64,000 nt of DNA from DATLMR01 sp035634255 (GCA_035634255.1 DASQDI010000024.1:61961-125960); one strand, 5' to 3'. Counted from the stretch's first letter, positions 26,648 through 36,066 are shown. Notes: generated from the letters alone by a model not told the origin. Program-made: numbers and translations.

Positions 26648-27895
26648 ATGGCGGCATCGCACTCTGACAAGCTCGAAGCTGGTGCTCAAACCGAAGCTCT
26701 GCCGCGCGCGGGCGTTGTAATGGGCATCCTGTTTCTGATCTTCTTTCTGGGCACGAGCGATAACCAGATGATCTCCCCGCTCCTGCCCCTCATCGCCAAC
26801 GAGTTCGGGATCGAAGCCGGGGCGGTCGGGAAGCTGATAGGCCCGGCCTACGCGCTCTCGGCGGCGACGGCGGCGCTCATCATCGGCCCGATTTCGGATA
26901 AGTTCGGACGCCGCAGGTTTCTGCTCTACGCATCTCTGGTCTTCGGGGCCTCCCTGCTCGCGGTCCTCTGGATAAAGGACGTGCGGGTGCTCGCGGCCAC
27001 GAGGGTCTTAACGGGTATGGCGGCCGGGACCTTCTCAACCTGCTCGATAGCGTACGTGGCCGATTATTTCCCGTACAAGCGACGCGGGGTGGCGATGAGC
27101 GTGGTGCAGGCGGGCCTGTTCGCGGCGCTCGTTCTGGGCGTCCCCCTGGCCTCGGTAGTGGCGCAGTGGGTCGGGTGGAGATACAGCTTCGCGGCCTTCG
27201 GGCTGCTCTCGGCCCTCGCCTTCTTCCTCGTCGCCTTCGCGCTCCCCGAAGACAGGCCGCCCAGCGCCGGGCAGGAATTGTCCGACCGCGTGGCGCGCAG
27301 GTTCGACAACGTGCGGCTCGTATTCGAGAGCCGGGAGTCGGTCGCTTCGATCTTCGCGGCCTTCTTCGTCTCGGCGGGCTTCGTCGGCTTCATCTTCTAC
27401 ATCGGCTCGTGGCTGAGCAGGGACTTCGGCCTGAGCACGGGGGAGGTGAGCGTCTTCTTCGTACTGGTCGGGGTCGCGTCGCTCGTCGGGTCGTTCACGG
27501 CGGGGCCCGTGTCCGACAGGTTCGGCAAGCGGGGCGTGTCGATAATCAGCACGATCCCCCTCGCCCTGACGCTGATAGCGATCCCTCGATTCGGGTGGGG
27601 CATTCCCCTTTTCGCCAGCCTGCTGGTCGCGACCCTCGCCTTCGCGTTCAGGCAGGGGCCGCTGCAGGCCCTCGCGACGGAGCTCGTGCCTAAACACGCG
27701 CGGGGCGCGCTCGTCTCCGTCCGGAACACGGCTTCGCAGATAGGGATCGCCCTGTCGACGTTCGTGAGCGGTCTCCTCTACAGTTCTTCCGGGTTCGCGG
27801 CGGTGGGCCTCTTCAACGGCCTCGTCTCTCTCTGCGCGGTCGCGTGCATTTTCCTGATGCGGGAGCCGTCTCAGACTCCGAAAGATAAGGATTGA
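26648..27895 (+). CDS. MFS transporter
   Basis: A 415-residue inner-membrane transporter with twelve hydrophobic segments in two six-helix halves. The MFS A-motif between helices 2 and 3 reads GPISDKFGRRR, and a weaker copy between helices 8 and 9 reads GPVSDRFGKRG. An N-terminal ASHSDKLEAGAQTEALPRAG stretch is soluble. The family suggests drug/H+ antiport or sugar and organic-acid transport, but the substrate is not predictable. The start is chosen from SD AAGG and the promoter placement; an extra 46 codons are open upstream but lie in promoter DNA. Confidence 0.88.
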   Translation: MAASHSDKLEAGAQTEALPRAGVVMGILFLIFFLGTSDNQMISPLLPLIANEFGIEAGAVGKLIGPAYALSAATAALIIGPISDKFGRRRFLLYASLVFGASLLAVLWIKDVRVLAATRVLTGMAAGTFSTCSIAYVADYFPYKRRGVAMSVVQAGLFAALVLGVPLASVVAQWVGWRYSFAAFGLLSALAFFLVAFALPEDRPPSAGQELSDRVARRFDNVRLVFESRESVASIFAAFFVSAGFVGFIFYIGSWLSRDFGLSTGEVSVFFVLVGVASLVGSFTAGPVSDRFGKRGVSIISTIPLALTLIAIPRFGWGIPLFASLLVATLAFAFRQGPLQALATELVPKHARGALVSVRNTASQIGIALSTFVSGLLYSSSGFAAVGLFNGLVSLCAVACIFLMREPSQTPKDKD

Positions 27896-27925
27896 TTTGG
27901 ATTATTGAAGATTAATGGATAATCT

Positions 27926-27954
27926 TTGACATGGTTGCGCAGCGATAATCTACG
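27926..27954 (+). promoter_or_regulatory. weak promoter candidate before the lipoprotein gene
   Basis: A perfect -35 box TTGACA (27926-27931) is followed after 17 bases by a poor -10 box (TCTACG). The lipoprotein start is 12 bases further on. A short hairpin (AAGATTA/TAATCTT, 27908-27926) sits just before it. Confidence 0.3.
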
Positions 27955-27966
27955 AGGTAATCATCG

Positions 27967-28620
27967 GTGAGTAGACTTCTACGGATAAAAACCTTACTCG
28001 TTTTCACCCTCGCGCTTTGCGGGGCGTGCGCCCCCCCTCCGACGAAGGTCGAGCCGGGCACCGCGCCCGCCCCGCCCGGCACCCCCGCGACGCCGAGCGC
28101 CCCGCAGGCCATGCCCCCGGCGGGCATATCGGGGTCGGCCTCGGCGCCCGGCGAGCTGAGGTACAAAGCCCCCGCCGGGTGGCAGGCCGAGCAGCCGACC
28201 TCAAGCATGAGGAAGGCGCAGTTCGTGTTGCCCCGCGCGGCGGGGGACACGGAGGACGGCTCGCTCCTCATCTTTTATTTCGGCCCCGGCCAGGGCGGGT
28301 CGGCGCAGGCCAACCTCGACCGCTGGATCGCGCAGTTCGAGCAGCCCGACGGCAGCCCCTCGAAAGACAAGGCGAGGATGAGGTCGATGGCCGTGAACGG
28401 GATGAACGTCAGCCTGCTCGACCTGAGCGGGACTTACACCGCGGAGATGAATCCGGGCGCGGGCGACAGGCAGAACAAGCCCCAGTCCCGGATGCTGGCC
28501 GCCGTCGTCGAGACCCCGAAAGGGCCATACTTCGTTAAGCTCGTCGGGCCCGTCAGGACGGTCGATAAATGGGAGCCGGACTTCACGGCTTTCCTGAATT
28601 CGTTCGAGTTTAAACAGTGA
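27967..28620 (+). CDS. predicted lipoprotein of unknown function
   Basis: A 217-residue protein with a GTG start. A hydrophobic signal runs through LLVFTLALCGACAPPP, with Cys residues at about 18 and 21; either could be lipidated, but neither box fits the consensus well. A Pro/Ala-rich stretch (about 22-55) acts as a tether. The folded part (about 60-217) starts YKAPAGWQ and reads like a conserved beta-rich domain, with LPRAAGDTEDGSLLIFYFGPGQGGSA, seen in acidobacterial and planctomycete secreted proteins of unknown role as far as I recall. It is followed nine bases later by a hydrolase gene, so they probably form an operon. Confidence 0.72.
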   Translation: MSRLLRIKTLLVFTLALCGACAPPPTKVEPGTAPAPPGTPATPSAPQAMPPAGISGSASAPGELRYKAPAGWQAEQPTSSMRKAQFVLPRAAGDTEDGSLLIFYFGPGQGGSAQANLDRWIAQFEQPDGSPSKDKARMRSMAVNGMNVSLLDLSGTYTAEMNPGAGDRQNKPQSRMLAAVVETPKGPYFVKLVGPVRTVDKWEPDFTAFLNSFEFKQ

Positions 28621-28629
28621 TCGGCAGAT

Positions 28630-29619
28630 ATGAACCCAACAGCCGCCCCGGAAACGATTGAGCCCCAGCCCGAAGAGGCTCGCGCGAAGCCCGCCCCGCG
28701 CAGGCGGCGGCGCATAATCAAGCGCGTGATGATCTCGCTCTTGGTAATCGTCGCCGTGCTCCTGTTCGGAGTCTTCCCGTTCTGGCTCTCGGGCCGCGTG
28801 ACCGGCGCGAAGACGCGCCAGTCGGACAGGGCCCTCACGGAGACCCCCGCCACTTTCGGGGCGCAGTACCGGGATGTCGAATTTCAAACGTCGGACGGGC
28901 TCACGATAAGCGGCTGGCACATGCCGAGCAATGGGAAGGGCGTCACGATCATCTATTCGCACGGCCTGTTCCGCTCGCGACGAGAGCTGCTCGCGCGGGC
29001 CGTCGACCTCTGGAAGCGCGGGTACGGCGCGATCCTTTACGACGCCCGCAATCACGGCGAGAGCAGCCCGTCGCGCGTCAGCCTCGGCTATTTCGAGCGC
29101 CTCGACGCGGAGGCGGCCGTCAGGTATTTGCGCGAGGTCGAGGATTCGAAAGACCGCGTCGTACTTTTCGGGATATCTCTCGGGGGGGTGACGGCCCTGC
29201 GCGCCGCGGCGGCGACCCCCGAAGTGTCGGCGGTCATCTCTGACAGTTCCTTCCTGTCGCTTGAGGACACGACCAATCATCACGTCCGCCTCTTCCTGGG
29301 CCTGCCGCCGTTCCCCATCGCCTACGAGACCAAGTTCTTCATCGAGCGCCGGGCGGGGTTCGACGGCGACGAGCTGGACGCCGAGAGAGCGGTCAAGGGC
29401 CTCGGGGACCGCCCGGCCCTCTTCATCGCGGGCGCGGAAGACAAGAGGATGCCGCCCGACATAGCTCGGAGACTATTCGAAGCTTCTTCGAGCGATAAGA
29501 GCGGATTGTTAGTCGTCGAAGGCGAGGCCACGAAAATCCACGGCCACGCATACCAGGCGAACCCGCAGCTTTACGTGGATCACATAGACCGGTTCCTCGC
29601 TACCGCTTTGGGCGATTAG
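28630..29619 (+). CDS. membrane-anchored alpha/beta hydrolase
   Basis: A 329-residue alpha/beta hydrolase of the Bem46/ABHD type. A basic tail (about 20-33) precedes one transmembrane anchor (about 35-55), so the catalytic domain faces the periplasm. YDARNHGESS follows the oxyanion loop region (IYSHGLF), and the nucleophile elbow is GISLGG (Ser in FGISLGGVTALRAA). The acid and base are probably in AGAEDKRMP and in KIHGHAY. Such enzymes hydrolyse esters, amides or lipids; the substrate is unknown. It sits between a lipoprotein and a UPF0182 protein, all on the plus strand with short gaps. Confidence 0.85.
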   Translation: MNPTAAPETIEPQPEEARAKPAPRRRRRIIKRVMISLLVIVAVLLFGVFPFWLSGRVTGAKTRQSDRALTETPATFGAQYRDVEFQTSDGLTISGWHMPSNGKGVTIIYSHGLFRSRRELLARAVDLWKRGYGAILYDARNHGESSPSRVSLGYFERLDAEAAVRYLREVEDSKDRVVLFGISLGGVTALRAAAATPEVSAVISDSSFLSLEDTTNHHVRLFLGLPPFPIAYETKFFIERRAGFDGDELDAERAVKGLGDRPALFIAGAEDKRMPPDIARRLFEASSSDKSGLLVVEGEATKIHGHAYQANPQLYVDHIDRFLATALGD

Positions 29620-29671
29620 ACTCCCCGCGAGGAATCCAAAAATCGAATCCGGATTCGAGAATCGAGACGAT

Positions 29672-32560
29672 ATGGAAGATGACCGGGTGTTTGACGAGAA
29701 GATCTATGACATCGGCCCGCGCAAGAGAAAGACGTGGCGTTACGTCATCCTCGCCCTGATAGCGCTGCTGTTTCTCTACGGCACCGAATTCCTCGGGATA
29801 TACATTGATTCGCTCTGGTTCGCGTCTCTCGGCTACAGCGACGTTTACTGGTACAAGTTCCGCCTCGGCGGCCTGCTCTTCTTAACGTTCCTGGTGGCGA
29901 CCTTCCTGCTGATCCGCCTGCCCTTCGTGGCCCTGAACAAAGCCCTGCCCCAGCTCACGGAGCGGCCGCGCGTCCGGCCGGCGAGCATGGAAGACCTGAA
30001 GGAGATAAACTTCCTGCCCCTCATATACCGGCCCGGCGTCTGGATCATCTCGGCGCTCGTGGCCTTCCTGTTCGCCGTGAGCATGAGCCAGTCGTGGCCC
30101 GCTTTCGCGCTCTACCTGAACTCTTCCGGCGCGAACTACGCGGACCCGATCTTCAATAAGGACGTGAGCTTCTACATGTTCAGGCTCCCGGTCCTCTCGC
30201 TCATATCCGGGTGGCTCGTGACGATCACCCTGCTCCTGTTCGTCATCATCGCGGGGGCGTCGGCCTACGTCTGGTACATCGAGCGGGTGCTCAGCTTCGG
30301 CTCGACGAGCACGGGCAGGAAAGCAGCAGCCGCCGCGAGCATAGCCGGGGCCTTTTTCGCGCTGGCCCTGGCCTTCAGCACGTACCTCGCCCGCTTCGAC
30401 CTCCTCGACTCTCAGCATGCGCTCTTCACGGGGGTGAGCTACGCGGACGCCAATTACAGGCTGCCCGGCATGATGGTGCTGATCGGGGCCCTGGTGCTGA
30501 CCGCCATCGTCCTCATAGTCAACGCCTTCGTCATGCGGAAGTGGCGCTTTCTGGCTTACACGGCGGGGCTCGTCGTCGCGGTGTGGGCGGTCGCGATCTT
30601 GATCATACCTCAGTCCCTGCAGTCTCTCTCGGTCAAGCCCAACGAGCTCGCGAAAGAGGAGGGCTACATCACCCACAATATCAGCATGACCCGGCGCGCG
30701 TTCGCGCTCGACCGTTTTCAGGAGAAGGCTTTCCAGCCGGCCCTGACGATCTCCTCCGACCAGATTCAGACGAACCGGAAGACGATAGACAACATAAGGC
30801 TGTGGGACCCGCGCGTGCTTCAATCGACCTTCTCGCAGTTCCAGGCGATCAGACAGTACTACGAGTTTCGCGAGCCGGACATCGACCGCTACATGCTCAA
30901 CGGGGAGCTCAGACAGGTGATGATCGCGGCCAGGGAGATGAACGTGCAGCAACTGGAGGCGCAGTCCCGGAACTGGATCAACCAGCACCTCATCTACACC
31001 CACGGCTATGGGCTGACGATGAGCACGGTCAACGAGATCACGCCCGAGGGCTCGCCGCGCCTGCTGCTGAAGAACATGCCCGTCGAGAGCGAAGTGCCCG
31101 AGATCAAGGTGACCCGCCCGGAGATCTACTTCGGGGAATCGACCAACCAGCACGTCTACGTCGGCACGAAGCAGCCGGAGTTCGACTACCCCGCCACCGG
31201 GGAGACGGTCAATTACAACGCCTACGAAGGGCGGGCAGGCATCCCCGTCGGGGGGACTCTGCGGAAGACGGCCTTCGCCCTCTACCTCGGCGACGGCACG
31301 AGCCTCCTGCTTTCGGACTACATCGACTCCGACAGCCGGGTGCTCATCCGCAGGAACGTGCAGGAGAGGGTGCGGCAGGTGGCCCCCTTCCTGATGTACG
31401 ACGATAACCCTTACGTCGTGGTCGATGGCGAGGGCAGACTCTTCTGGATGATCGACGCCTTCACCTACTCCGACCACTTCCCCTACTCGACCAGCTACAA
31501 CGTCTCGAACCGCAACGTCAATTATATTAGGAACTCCGTGAAGGCGGTCGTCGACGCCTACAACGGGGATGTCACTTTCTACATCTTCGAGCCGGACGAC
31601 CCTATCATCAGGTCGTACCAAAACATCTTCCCTTCGCTCTTCCGGCCGAGCGAAGAGATGCCCGCGGACCTGAGGGCGCACGTCCGCTACCCCGACCTGC
31701 TGGTCGACGCGCAGGCCCGGGCCTACACGCTCTACCACATGCAGAACCCGCAAACCTTTTATAACCGCGAAGACATGTGGTCCATCCCCACGGTCGATCC
31801 GGGCGCGGACCAGGACGCGAAGCCGACCCTGATGGAGCCATATTACGTCCTGCTGCAACTCCGCCTGGAGGGCTCCGACGAGCTGGAGCTTGTGAGCATC
31901 CTGCCCTTCACGCCCGCGGGTCCGGGGCGGAATAACATGATCGGCTGGCTCGCGGCGCGGAGCGACAAAGACAGGTACGGCCAGACCCTCGTCTACACTT
32001 TCCCGAAGAACCTGGCAATCGGCGGCCCGGCTCAGATCAGGGCGCGCGTGAACCAGGACCCGCAGCTCTCTCAGTTGATGTCGCTCTGGGACCAGAGGGG
32101 GTCGAGGCTCCTGCGCGGGAACCTGCTGGTGATACCGATTGGGGACTCCCTCCTCTACATCGAATCTTTCTACCTCGCGGCGGCCAACAGCCAGATACCG
32201 GAGTTGCGGCAGGTGGCCGTCGCCACGCAGGACAGGCTGGCGACCGGGAGGACCTTGGAAGAGGCCCTCCGCGGCCTGTTCGGAGAGACCGGCACGCAGC
32301 CGCCTCCGGAAGGCGAGCAGCAGGCTTCGCAGACGCGCGTGGGTCAGCTCACTCCGCCGCCGCAAGCGCCCCCGGCGCAGGGGGCCCAGCCCGGCGCGCC
32401 CCCTCAGGGGGATTTCGAGCGGCTGGCACAGCAGGCTCAGCAGTTGCTCACCGATTACGAGCGGCTGTCGGCGCAAGGGAAACACGCGGAAGCGGGCCAG
32501 AAGCTGGACCAGTTGAAGCAGACGCTTAATGAATTGAGCAGGCGCAGAAGCGGGGGGTAA
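29672..32560 (+). CDS. UPF0182 family membrane protein
   Basis: A 962-residue protein matching the UPF0182 plan: about seven transmembrane segments in the first 330 residues (the first with LGIYIDSLWFASLGY), then a large extracytoplasmic domain. Typical stretches include YITHNISMTRRAF, IRLWDPRVLQ and VYGG-like YGESTNQ near FGESTNQHVYVGTKQPEFDYP. The C-terminus ends in a Pro/Gln-rich linker (about 875-910) and a helical tail (FERLAQQAQQLLTDYERLSAQGK). The biochemical role of the family is unknown. Length is in the usual range of 900-1000 residues. Confidence 0.92.
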   Translation: MEDDRVFDEKIYDIGPRKRKTWRYVILALIALLFLYGTEFLGIYIDSLWFASLGYSDVYWYKFRLGGLLFLTFLVATFLLIRLPFVALNKALPQLTERPRVRPASMEDLKEINFLPLIYRPGVWIISALVAFLFAVSMSQSWPAFALYLNSSGANYADPIFNKDVSFYMFRLPVLSLISGWLVTITLLLFVIIAGASAYVWYIERVLSFGSTSTGRKAAAAASIAGAFFALALAFSTYLARFDLLDSQHALFTGVSYADANYRLPGMMVLIGALVLTAIVLIVNAFVMRKWRFLAYTAGLVVAVWAVAILIIPQSLQSLSVKPNELAKEEGYITHNISMTRRAFALDRFQEKAFQPALTISSDQIQTNRKTIDNIRLWDPRVLQSTFSQFQAIRQYYEFREPDIDRYMLNGELRQVMIAAREMNVQQLEAQSRNWINQHLIYTHGYGLTMSTVNEITPEGSPRLLLKNMPVESEVPEIKVTRPEIYFGESTNQHVYVGTKQPEFDYPATGETVNYNAYEGRAGIPVGGTLRKTAFALYLGDGTSLLLSDYIDSDSRVLIRRNVQERVRQVAPFLMYDDNPYVVVDGEGRLFWMIDAFTYSDHFPYSTSYNVSNRNVNYIRNSVKAVVDAYNGDVTFYIFEPDDPIIRSYQNIFPSLFRPSEEMPADLRAHVRYPDLLVDAQARAYTLYHMQNPQTFYNREDMWSIPTVDPGADQDAKPTLMEPYYVLLQLRLEGSDELELVSILPFTPAGPGRNNMIGWLAARSDKDRYGQTLVYTFPKNLAIGGPAQIRARVNQDPQLSQLMSLWDQRGSRLLRGNLLVIPIGDSLLYIESFYLAAANSQIPELRQVAVATQDRLATGRTLEEALRGLFGETGTQPPPEGEQQASQTRVGQLTPPPQAPPAQGAQPGAPPQGDFERLAQQAQQLLTDYERLSAQGKHAEAGQKLDQLKQTLNELSRRRSGG

Positions 32561-32919
32561 GACCGCCCCGCGCCGACTATGAGTCGCGTAAATATCGTCT
32601 CAAAGTCCGGCGCACTATATAATTTTTTCCTCGCCCGAGGTAGAATCGGCTTGCTGAGCCGGCATCGGGGAGGCCGGGATGCCGGACGGAGCCGTCGGGG
32701 AGGGATGATAGAAGGCTCGTAGACGCCGTCTGCATCGGTAATCACGAGTGTCAGCCGGTTCATTACCCGCAACATAAGTGTGTTAGTATACGAAAGCCCG
32801 GCATCAGCGATACGGGAACGGGGTTTGCTGAATTGATTCTGAAGGGTTAAAAAGGCTCATTGACTGTTCCGAATCAGTCCATCTTTTCCTCCCCCAACTT
32901 AACCAGGAGAGGTGCAATA
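32561..32919. other. 359-bp intergenic region
   Basis: No gene is supported here. A TATAAT lies at 32618-32623 but has no good -35 box. The region is moderately GC-rich with several short inverted repeats (for example around GCCGGCATCGGGGAGGCC). It must hold the promoter of the receiver gene. Confidence 0.5.
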
Positions 32920-33453
32920 GTGGTCGAAAGAGAGATTTCCGTGCTCGTTGTCGAGGACGATGACGACTCTCGAACAATGATGTGCACGCTGCTCGAAACG
33001 TTATTCGATATCGAGATGGTCGCGAACTCGGCTTCAAGCGCTGAGGAAGCGATGAAGAGACTGGAAGCCTGCCGCTTCCACCTTGTGATAGCCGACATCA
33101 ACCTGCCCGGAGTGTCGGGGCTGGACTTATGCGAATTAATACATCAGACCTGTCCGATCACTCCTGTAATCATAGTGTCCGCAATGACCGACATACAGTA
33201 CGCAATCGAGGCAATGAAGCGGCGCGCCTTCGATTACCTCGTGAAGCCAATCGACGTAGATAAGTTAAAAGATTCCGTCGAACGCGCGATGAAGTATCAG
33301 GAGGTGGAGATGAAGCGGTACTACTGCGAGCAGTCGATCCAGGAGGACATACAGGACCTGATGCGGCTCAACCATCAGCTTCGGCACGTAGCGCGCCCGA
33401 AAGTTCAGGATCAGGCGATCTCGCAAGCTCTTTCGAAATCGCATCGCGGCTAG
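32920..33453 (+). CDS. response regulator, receiver with short C-terminal helix
   Basis: A receiver protein of 177 residues. The start is a GTG at 32920, seven bases after AGGAGAGG; a TTG 60 bases upstream has no such site. The acidic pocket (EDDDDS), phospho-acceptor Asp (VIADINLPGVSG), Ser/Thr switch (IVSAMTD) and Lys (YLVKPIDVDK) are all present. The tail after residue 120 is helical and basic with no DNA-binding domain, so it is a CheY/Spo0F-like signal carrier or works through protein contacts. No histidine kinase lies nearby. Confidence 0.88.
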   Translation: MVEREISVLVVEDDDDSRTMMCTLLETLFDIEMVANSASSAEEAMKRLEACRFHLVIADINLPGVSGLDLCELIHQTCPITPVIIVSAMTDIQYAIEAMKRRAFDYLVKPIDVDKLKDSVERAMKYQEVEMKRYYCEQSIQEDIQDLMRLNHQLRHVARPKVQDQAISQALSKSHRG

Positions 33454-33522
33454 GGGCCGGGTAATCAGACCTCATTGCAAGAAGACAGATTCAGGGCGAA
33501 GTAAAGAGATGAAAATAAATCT

Positions 33523-33538
33523 CGCGGGCCTCCCCGCG
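33523..33538 (-). terminator. terminator of the small membrane protein gene
   Basis: A 6-bp GC stem (CGCGGG/CCCGCG, loop of 4) is followed on the minus strand by a T-rich tract (ATTTATTTT), three bases past the stop codon of the gene at 33542. Confidence 0.5.
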
Positions 33539-33541
33539 GGC

Positions 33542-33937
33542 TCAGTGCGCCCGCAAGGCCCGCGCCACCAGACCTACGCCTCCCGCGAGCAGGACCAGCA
33601 TCACGATAGTGTTGTAGAGGCTCGTAGGCTGGAAGTAGATCTGAAGGTTCATGATTATGCCCATGAAGATGACTATGATCCCGGTGAACAGCAGCAGCCA
33701 CCCGGCGATTGACCTCCCGTTAAAGAAGAGCAGGCCGATCCCGAAGATGAGCGGCACGAGCGACAGGCCGAAAGCATTGTAACCCCAGACGCTCCAGTAG
33801 CCGCTCGTCACCGTGACGCGGCTCGCGAGCAGGTAGCCTCCGGCGATAGCCATCCCGAGGCCGACCAGGAACTCCAGCACCCCTCCCCGCGTCCCGCCGG
33901 GCCCTTCCCACTTGGATCTGTTCTCTTCTCTCTCCAT
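33542..33937 (-). CDS. small membrane protein, four helices
   Basis: A 131-residue protein from the ATG at 33937, preceded by GGGATGG. The frame is open 43 codons further upstream, but the sequence there has no hydrophobic or domain logic. After a charged N-terminus (MEREENRSKWEGPGG) there are four hydrophobic stretches, the last ending in LLAGGVGLVARALRAH. No family is recognised; such GGxR-rich small membrane proteins often belong to undescribed families. It is not obviously linked to its neighbours (both on the plus strand). Confidence 0.6.
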   Translation of the reverse strand: MEREENRSKWEGPGGTRGGVLEFLVGLGMAIAGGYLLASRVTVTSGYWSVWGYNAFGLSLVPLIFGIGLLFFNGRSIAGWLLLFTGIIVIFMGIIMNLQIYFQPTSLYNTIVMLVLLAGGVGLVARALRAH

Positions 33938-34128
33938 ATGCCATCCCGATTCGAGTATGAGTTTGCGAATATGCATCACCTTAAGGCGGAAGAGAACTTT
34001 CCGCAACAGGAAAAGTAAGGTCGTCATGGATTTCGCGGAACGTGTTCGGGCATCACCCGCCGGCATGAACGCTGCCGCAGGCAGGCGCGGATGCCTCCCG
34101 CGTTAGGCGGCCCGCCCGCTAGGTAGCA

Positions 34129-35430
34129 ATGAAATCTCATGCTATGCTCTGTTCAAAAAAAATCCCCGGATTGAGGGGATTTCACCGGAAAAGACAGCAA
34201 GGAATGGAAGCAAGAGTTTACCTGAGTGATTGCCTGGAAAAAGCGAAAGACTTGCCGACCGGCAGTATCGACCTTGTCTATCTCGACCCTCCGTTCTTCA
34301 CACAGAAAATACATAAGCTTTCCACAAGGGACCGGCAAAAGGAGTTCAGATTCAGCGACCTATGGACATCCGAAGACTCATATGCGGAGTTTCTCTATTT
34401 GAGGTTGAAAGAATTCCATCGGATCCTTGCAGCAACCGGCTCCATATTTTTTCATTGCGATCACAACGCATCTCATATAGCCCGCTTATTACTCGATGAG
34501 ACCTTCGGGAAGGAAATGTTCCGCGCAGAAATCATCTGGTATTACAGGAGGTGGTCTAATTCACAAAGAAACCTCCTACCCTCTCATCAAAACATCTACT
34601 TCTACTCTAAATCAGCGAATTACAAGTTCAACGAGATATTGCAGGAGTATTCCCCTTCAACCAACGTGGACCAAATACTTCAAAGGCGTGCAAGGGACGA
34701 ATTTGGTAAATCAGTATATGCGAAAGATGAGAATGGCGTTCCTATCGCTAACGGTTATAAAAAAGGCGTCCCCCTGGGGGACGTTTGGGACATCCCATTC
34801 CTTAATCCTAAAGCAAAAGAACGGGCAGGGTATCCGACTCAGAAGCCTGTGCTTTTGCTCGAAAGAATAATTCAAGTCTCAACGGATCAAGGCGACTGGG
34901 TTCTTGACCCTTTCTGCGGGAGTGGTACTACTCTGGTCGCCGCGCAGCTCTTGAGCCGCAATTCAATCGGTATAGACATCTCTCCCGAAGCTATTGAGAT
35001 CACCAACGCACGGGTCAAGAACCCGACAAAGACCGACTCCCACTTACTCAACGCCGGGAGAGAGGCTTATCAAAACTCTGATCGTGAATCGATGGGCTAT
35101 CTCAAAGGGCTTGATCTAGTTCCCGTCCAACGCAATAACGGTATTGACGCGCTTCTTAAAATTGAATTCAACGGAGGCCCCATCCCGGTCCGCGTTCAGC
35201 GGCCCGGAGAGACTATCCTGGATGCGGCGTATGCTCTGTATAAAGCTGCAAAAACGAAGAAGGCTTCCGCTATGGTACTGGTGGCAATAGAAATCGGCTT
35301 CGGGTTAGACATTAGCTCCTCTCTCCCCCCAGGCGTCTTCGTTGTCGATTCAGCTAGCAACGCAATAGATAAACTCATAAAAGGGCTGGAAAGAGACTCG
35401 GGGCCTGTAGCAGCCCCGGCGTCCACCTGA
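34129..35430 (+). CDS. orphan beta-class DNA methyltransferase with degenerate nuclease-like tail
   Basis: A 433-residue N4-cytosine/N6-adenine methyltransferase. Motif IV (catalytic DPPF, 53-56) comes before motif I (FCGSGTTLVAAQ, about 262-272), which is the beta-class order. The tail (about 315-433) resembles the nuclease-like domain that follows methylases in other proteins (GIDALL ... VRV). Where a PD-(D/E)XK enzyme would have a Lys, the sequence is VRVQRPGE, so it is probably inactive or only structural. No restriction partner gene is adjacent. Base composition is more AT-rich than the neighbours, suggesting transfer. The start could also be at 34204, but the spacing of its SD is poor. 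Confidence 0.75.
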   Translation: MKSHAMLCSKKIPGLRGFHRKRQQGMEARVYLSDCLEKAKDLPTGSIDLVYLDPPFFTQKIHKLSTRDRQKEFRFSDLWTSEDSYAEFLYLRLKEFHRILAATGSIFFHCDHNASHIARLLLDETFGKEMFRAEIIWYYRRWSNSQRNLLPSHQNIYFYSKSANYKFNEILQEYSPSTNVDQILQRRARDEFGKSVYAKDENGVPIANGYKKGVPLGDVWDIPFLNPKAKERAGYPTQKPVLLLERIIQVSTDQGDWVLDPFCGSGTTLVAAQLLSRNSIGIDISPEAIEITNARVKNPTKTDSHLLNAGREAYQNSDRESMGYLKGLDLVPVQRNNGIDALLKIEFNGGPIPVRVQRPGETILDAAYALYKAAKTKKASAMVLVAIEIGFGLDISSSLPPGVFVVDSASNAIDKLIKGLERDSGPVAAPAST

Positions 35431-35512
35431 CAATCGCGTCAACCGGAGCGCGCGCTGAAACGCGGATGGGATAAGACTCGATCTTATCTCCGAAAGATCG
35501 GGTATAACGATC

Positions 35513-35541
35513 TTGTTACGAGCAAAGTATTGATGTAATAT
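35513..35541 (+). promoter_or_regulatory. candidate sigma70 promoter for the STAS gene
   Basis: TTGTTA (35513-35518), 17-base spacer, TAATAT (35536-35541). Confidence 0.5.
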
Positions 35542-35685
35542 GATTGGCCGGTCACACGCGGCCCATTTTATTTTTTCCAAGGGCGGACCTTATTTGAGAG
35601 CCTAATAAGGCATGAAGCCAGTCGCGCGATGACTTCCGCCCTTCTGGTCCTGCTAAAGGTTGAAATCAATCAAGAGATATCCAAT

Positions 35686-36066
35686 ATGATGAGACGCCCG
35701 ACAAAAGTGATCAGTCGAAAGGTAGATTCTATTCGAATCATCAAAGTTAATGGCCGCCTGGACCCCGGCGACGGCCCGGACCCGCTCTCGGAGATGGTGC
35801 AGGGGTTCGTTGACAAAGACGAGATCGAGTTCCTGATCGATCTGCGCGGCGTGACTTATATCAGCAGCACGGGGGTCGGGAGTCTCATCAGGTGTTACAG
35901 GGCGGTCCTGAAGATGAAGGGCCACGTGAAGCTGCTCTCCCCCTCGCAGTCCGTGATGAATATTCTCTCAATCTCAAAGCTGGATGGAGTGTTCGAAATT
36001 TTCTCGGACGAGAAGACGGCTCTGGCGAGTTTCAGCGAAAAGAAAGAGAGCAGCAAGAAAGCTTAA
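35686..36066 (+). CDS. STAS-domain protein (anti-anti-sigma factor type)
   Basis: A 126-residue STAS domain, counted from the ATG at 35686; an in-frame ATG at 35629 would add 19 residues with no better ribosome site. The conserved region DLRGVTYISSTGVGSLI contains the Ser that is phosphorylated in SpoIIAA-like antagonists. FEIFSDEKTALASF is the usual end of the fold, followed by a Lys-rich tail. Such proteins bind anti-sigma or other GTPase/kinase partners in their dephosphorylated form; no partner gene (RsbW-like kinase or sigma factor) is in this window. Its stop overlaps the convergent gene by four bases. Confidence 0.82.
   Translation: MMRRPTKVISRKVDSIRIIKVNGRLDPGDGPDPLSEMVQGFVDKDEIEFLIDLRGVTYISSTGVGSLIRCYRAVLKMKGHVKLLSPSQSVMNILSISKLDGVFEIFSDEKTALASFSEKKESSKKA

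Noticed and set aside
29882..32485. Open frame of 867 codons antisense to the UPF0182 gene
   Set aside because: It is a shadow of GC-rich codon use on the opposite strand; the plus strand has a clear family match, membrane helices and normal length, and the antisense product has no domain.
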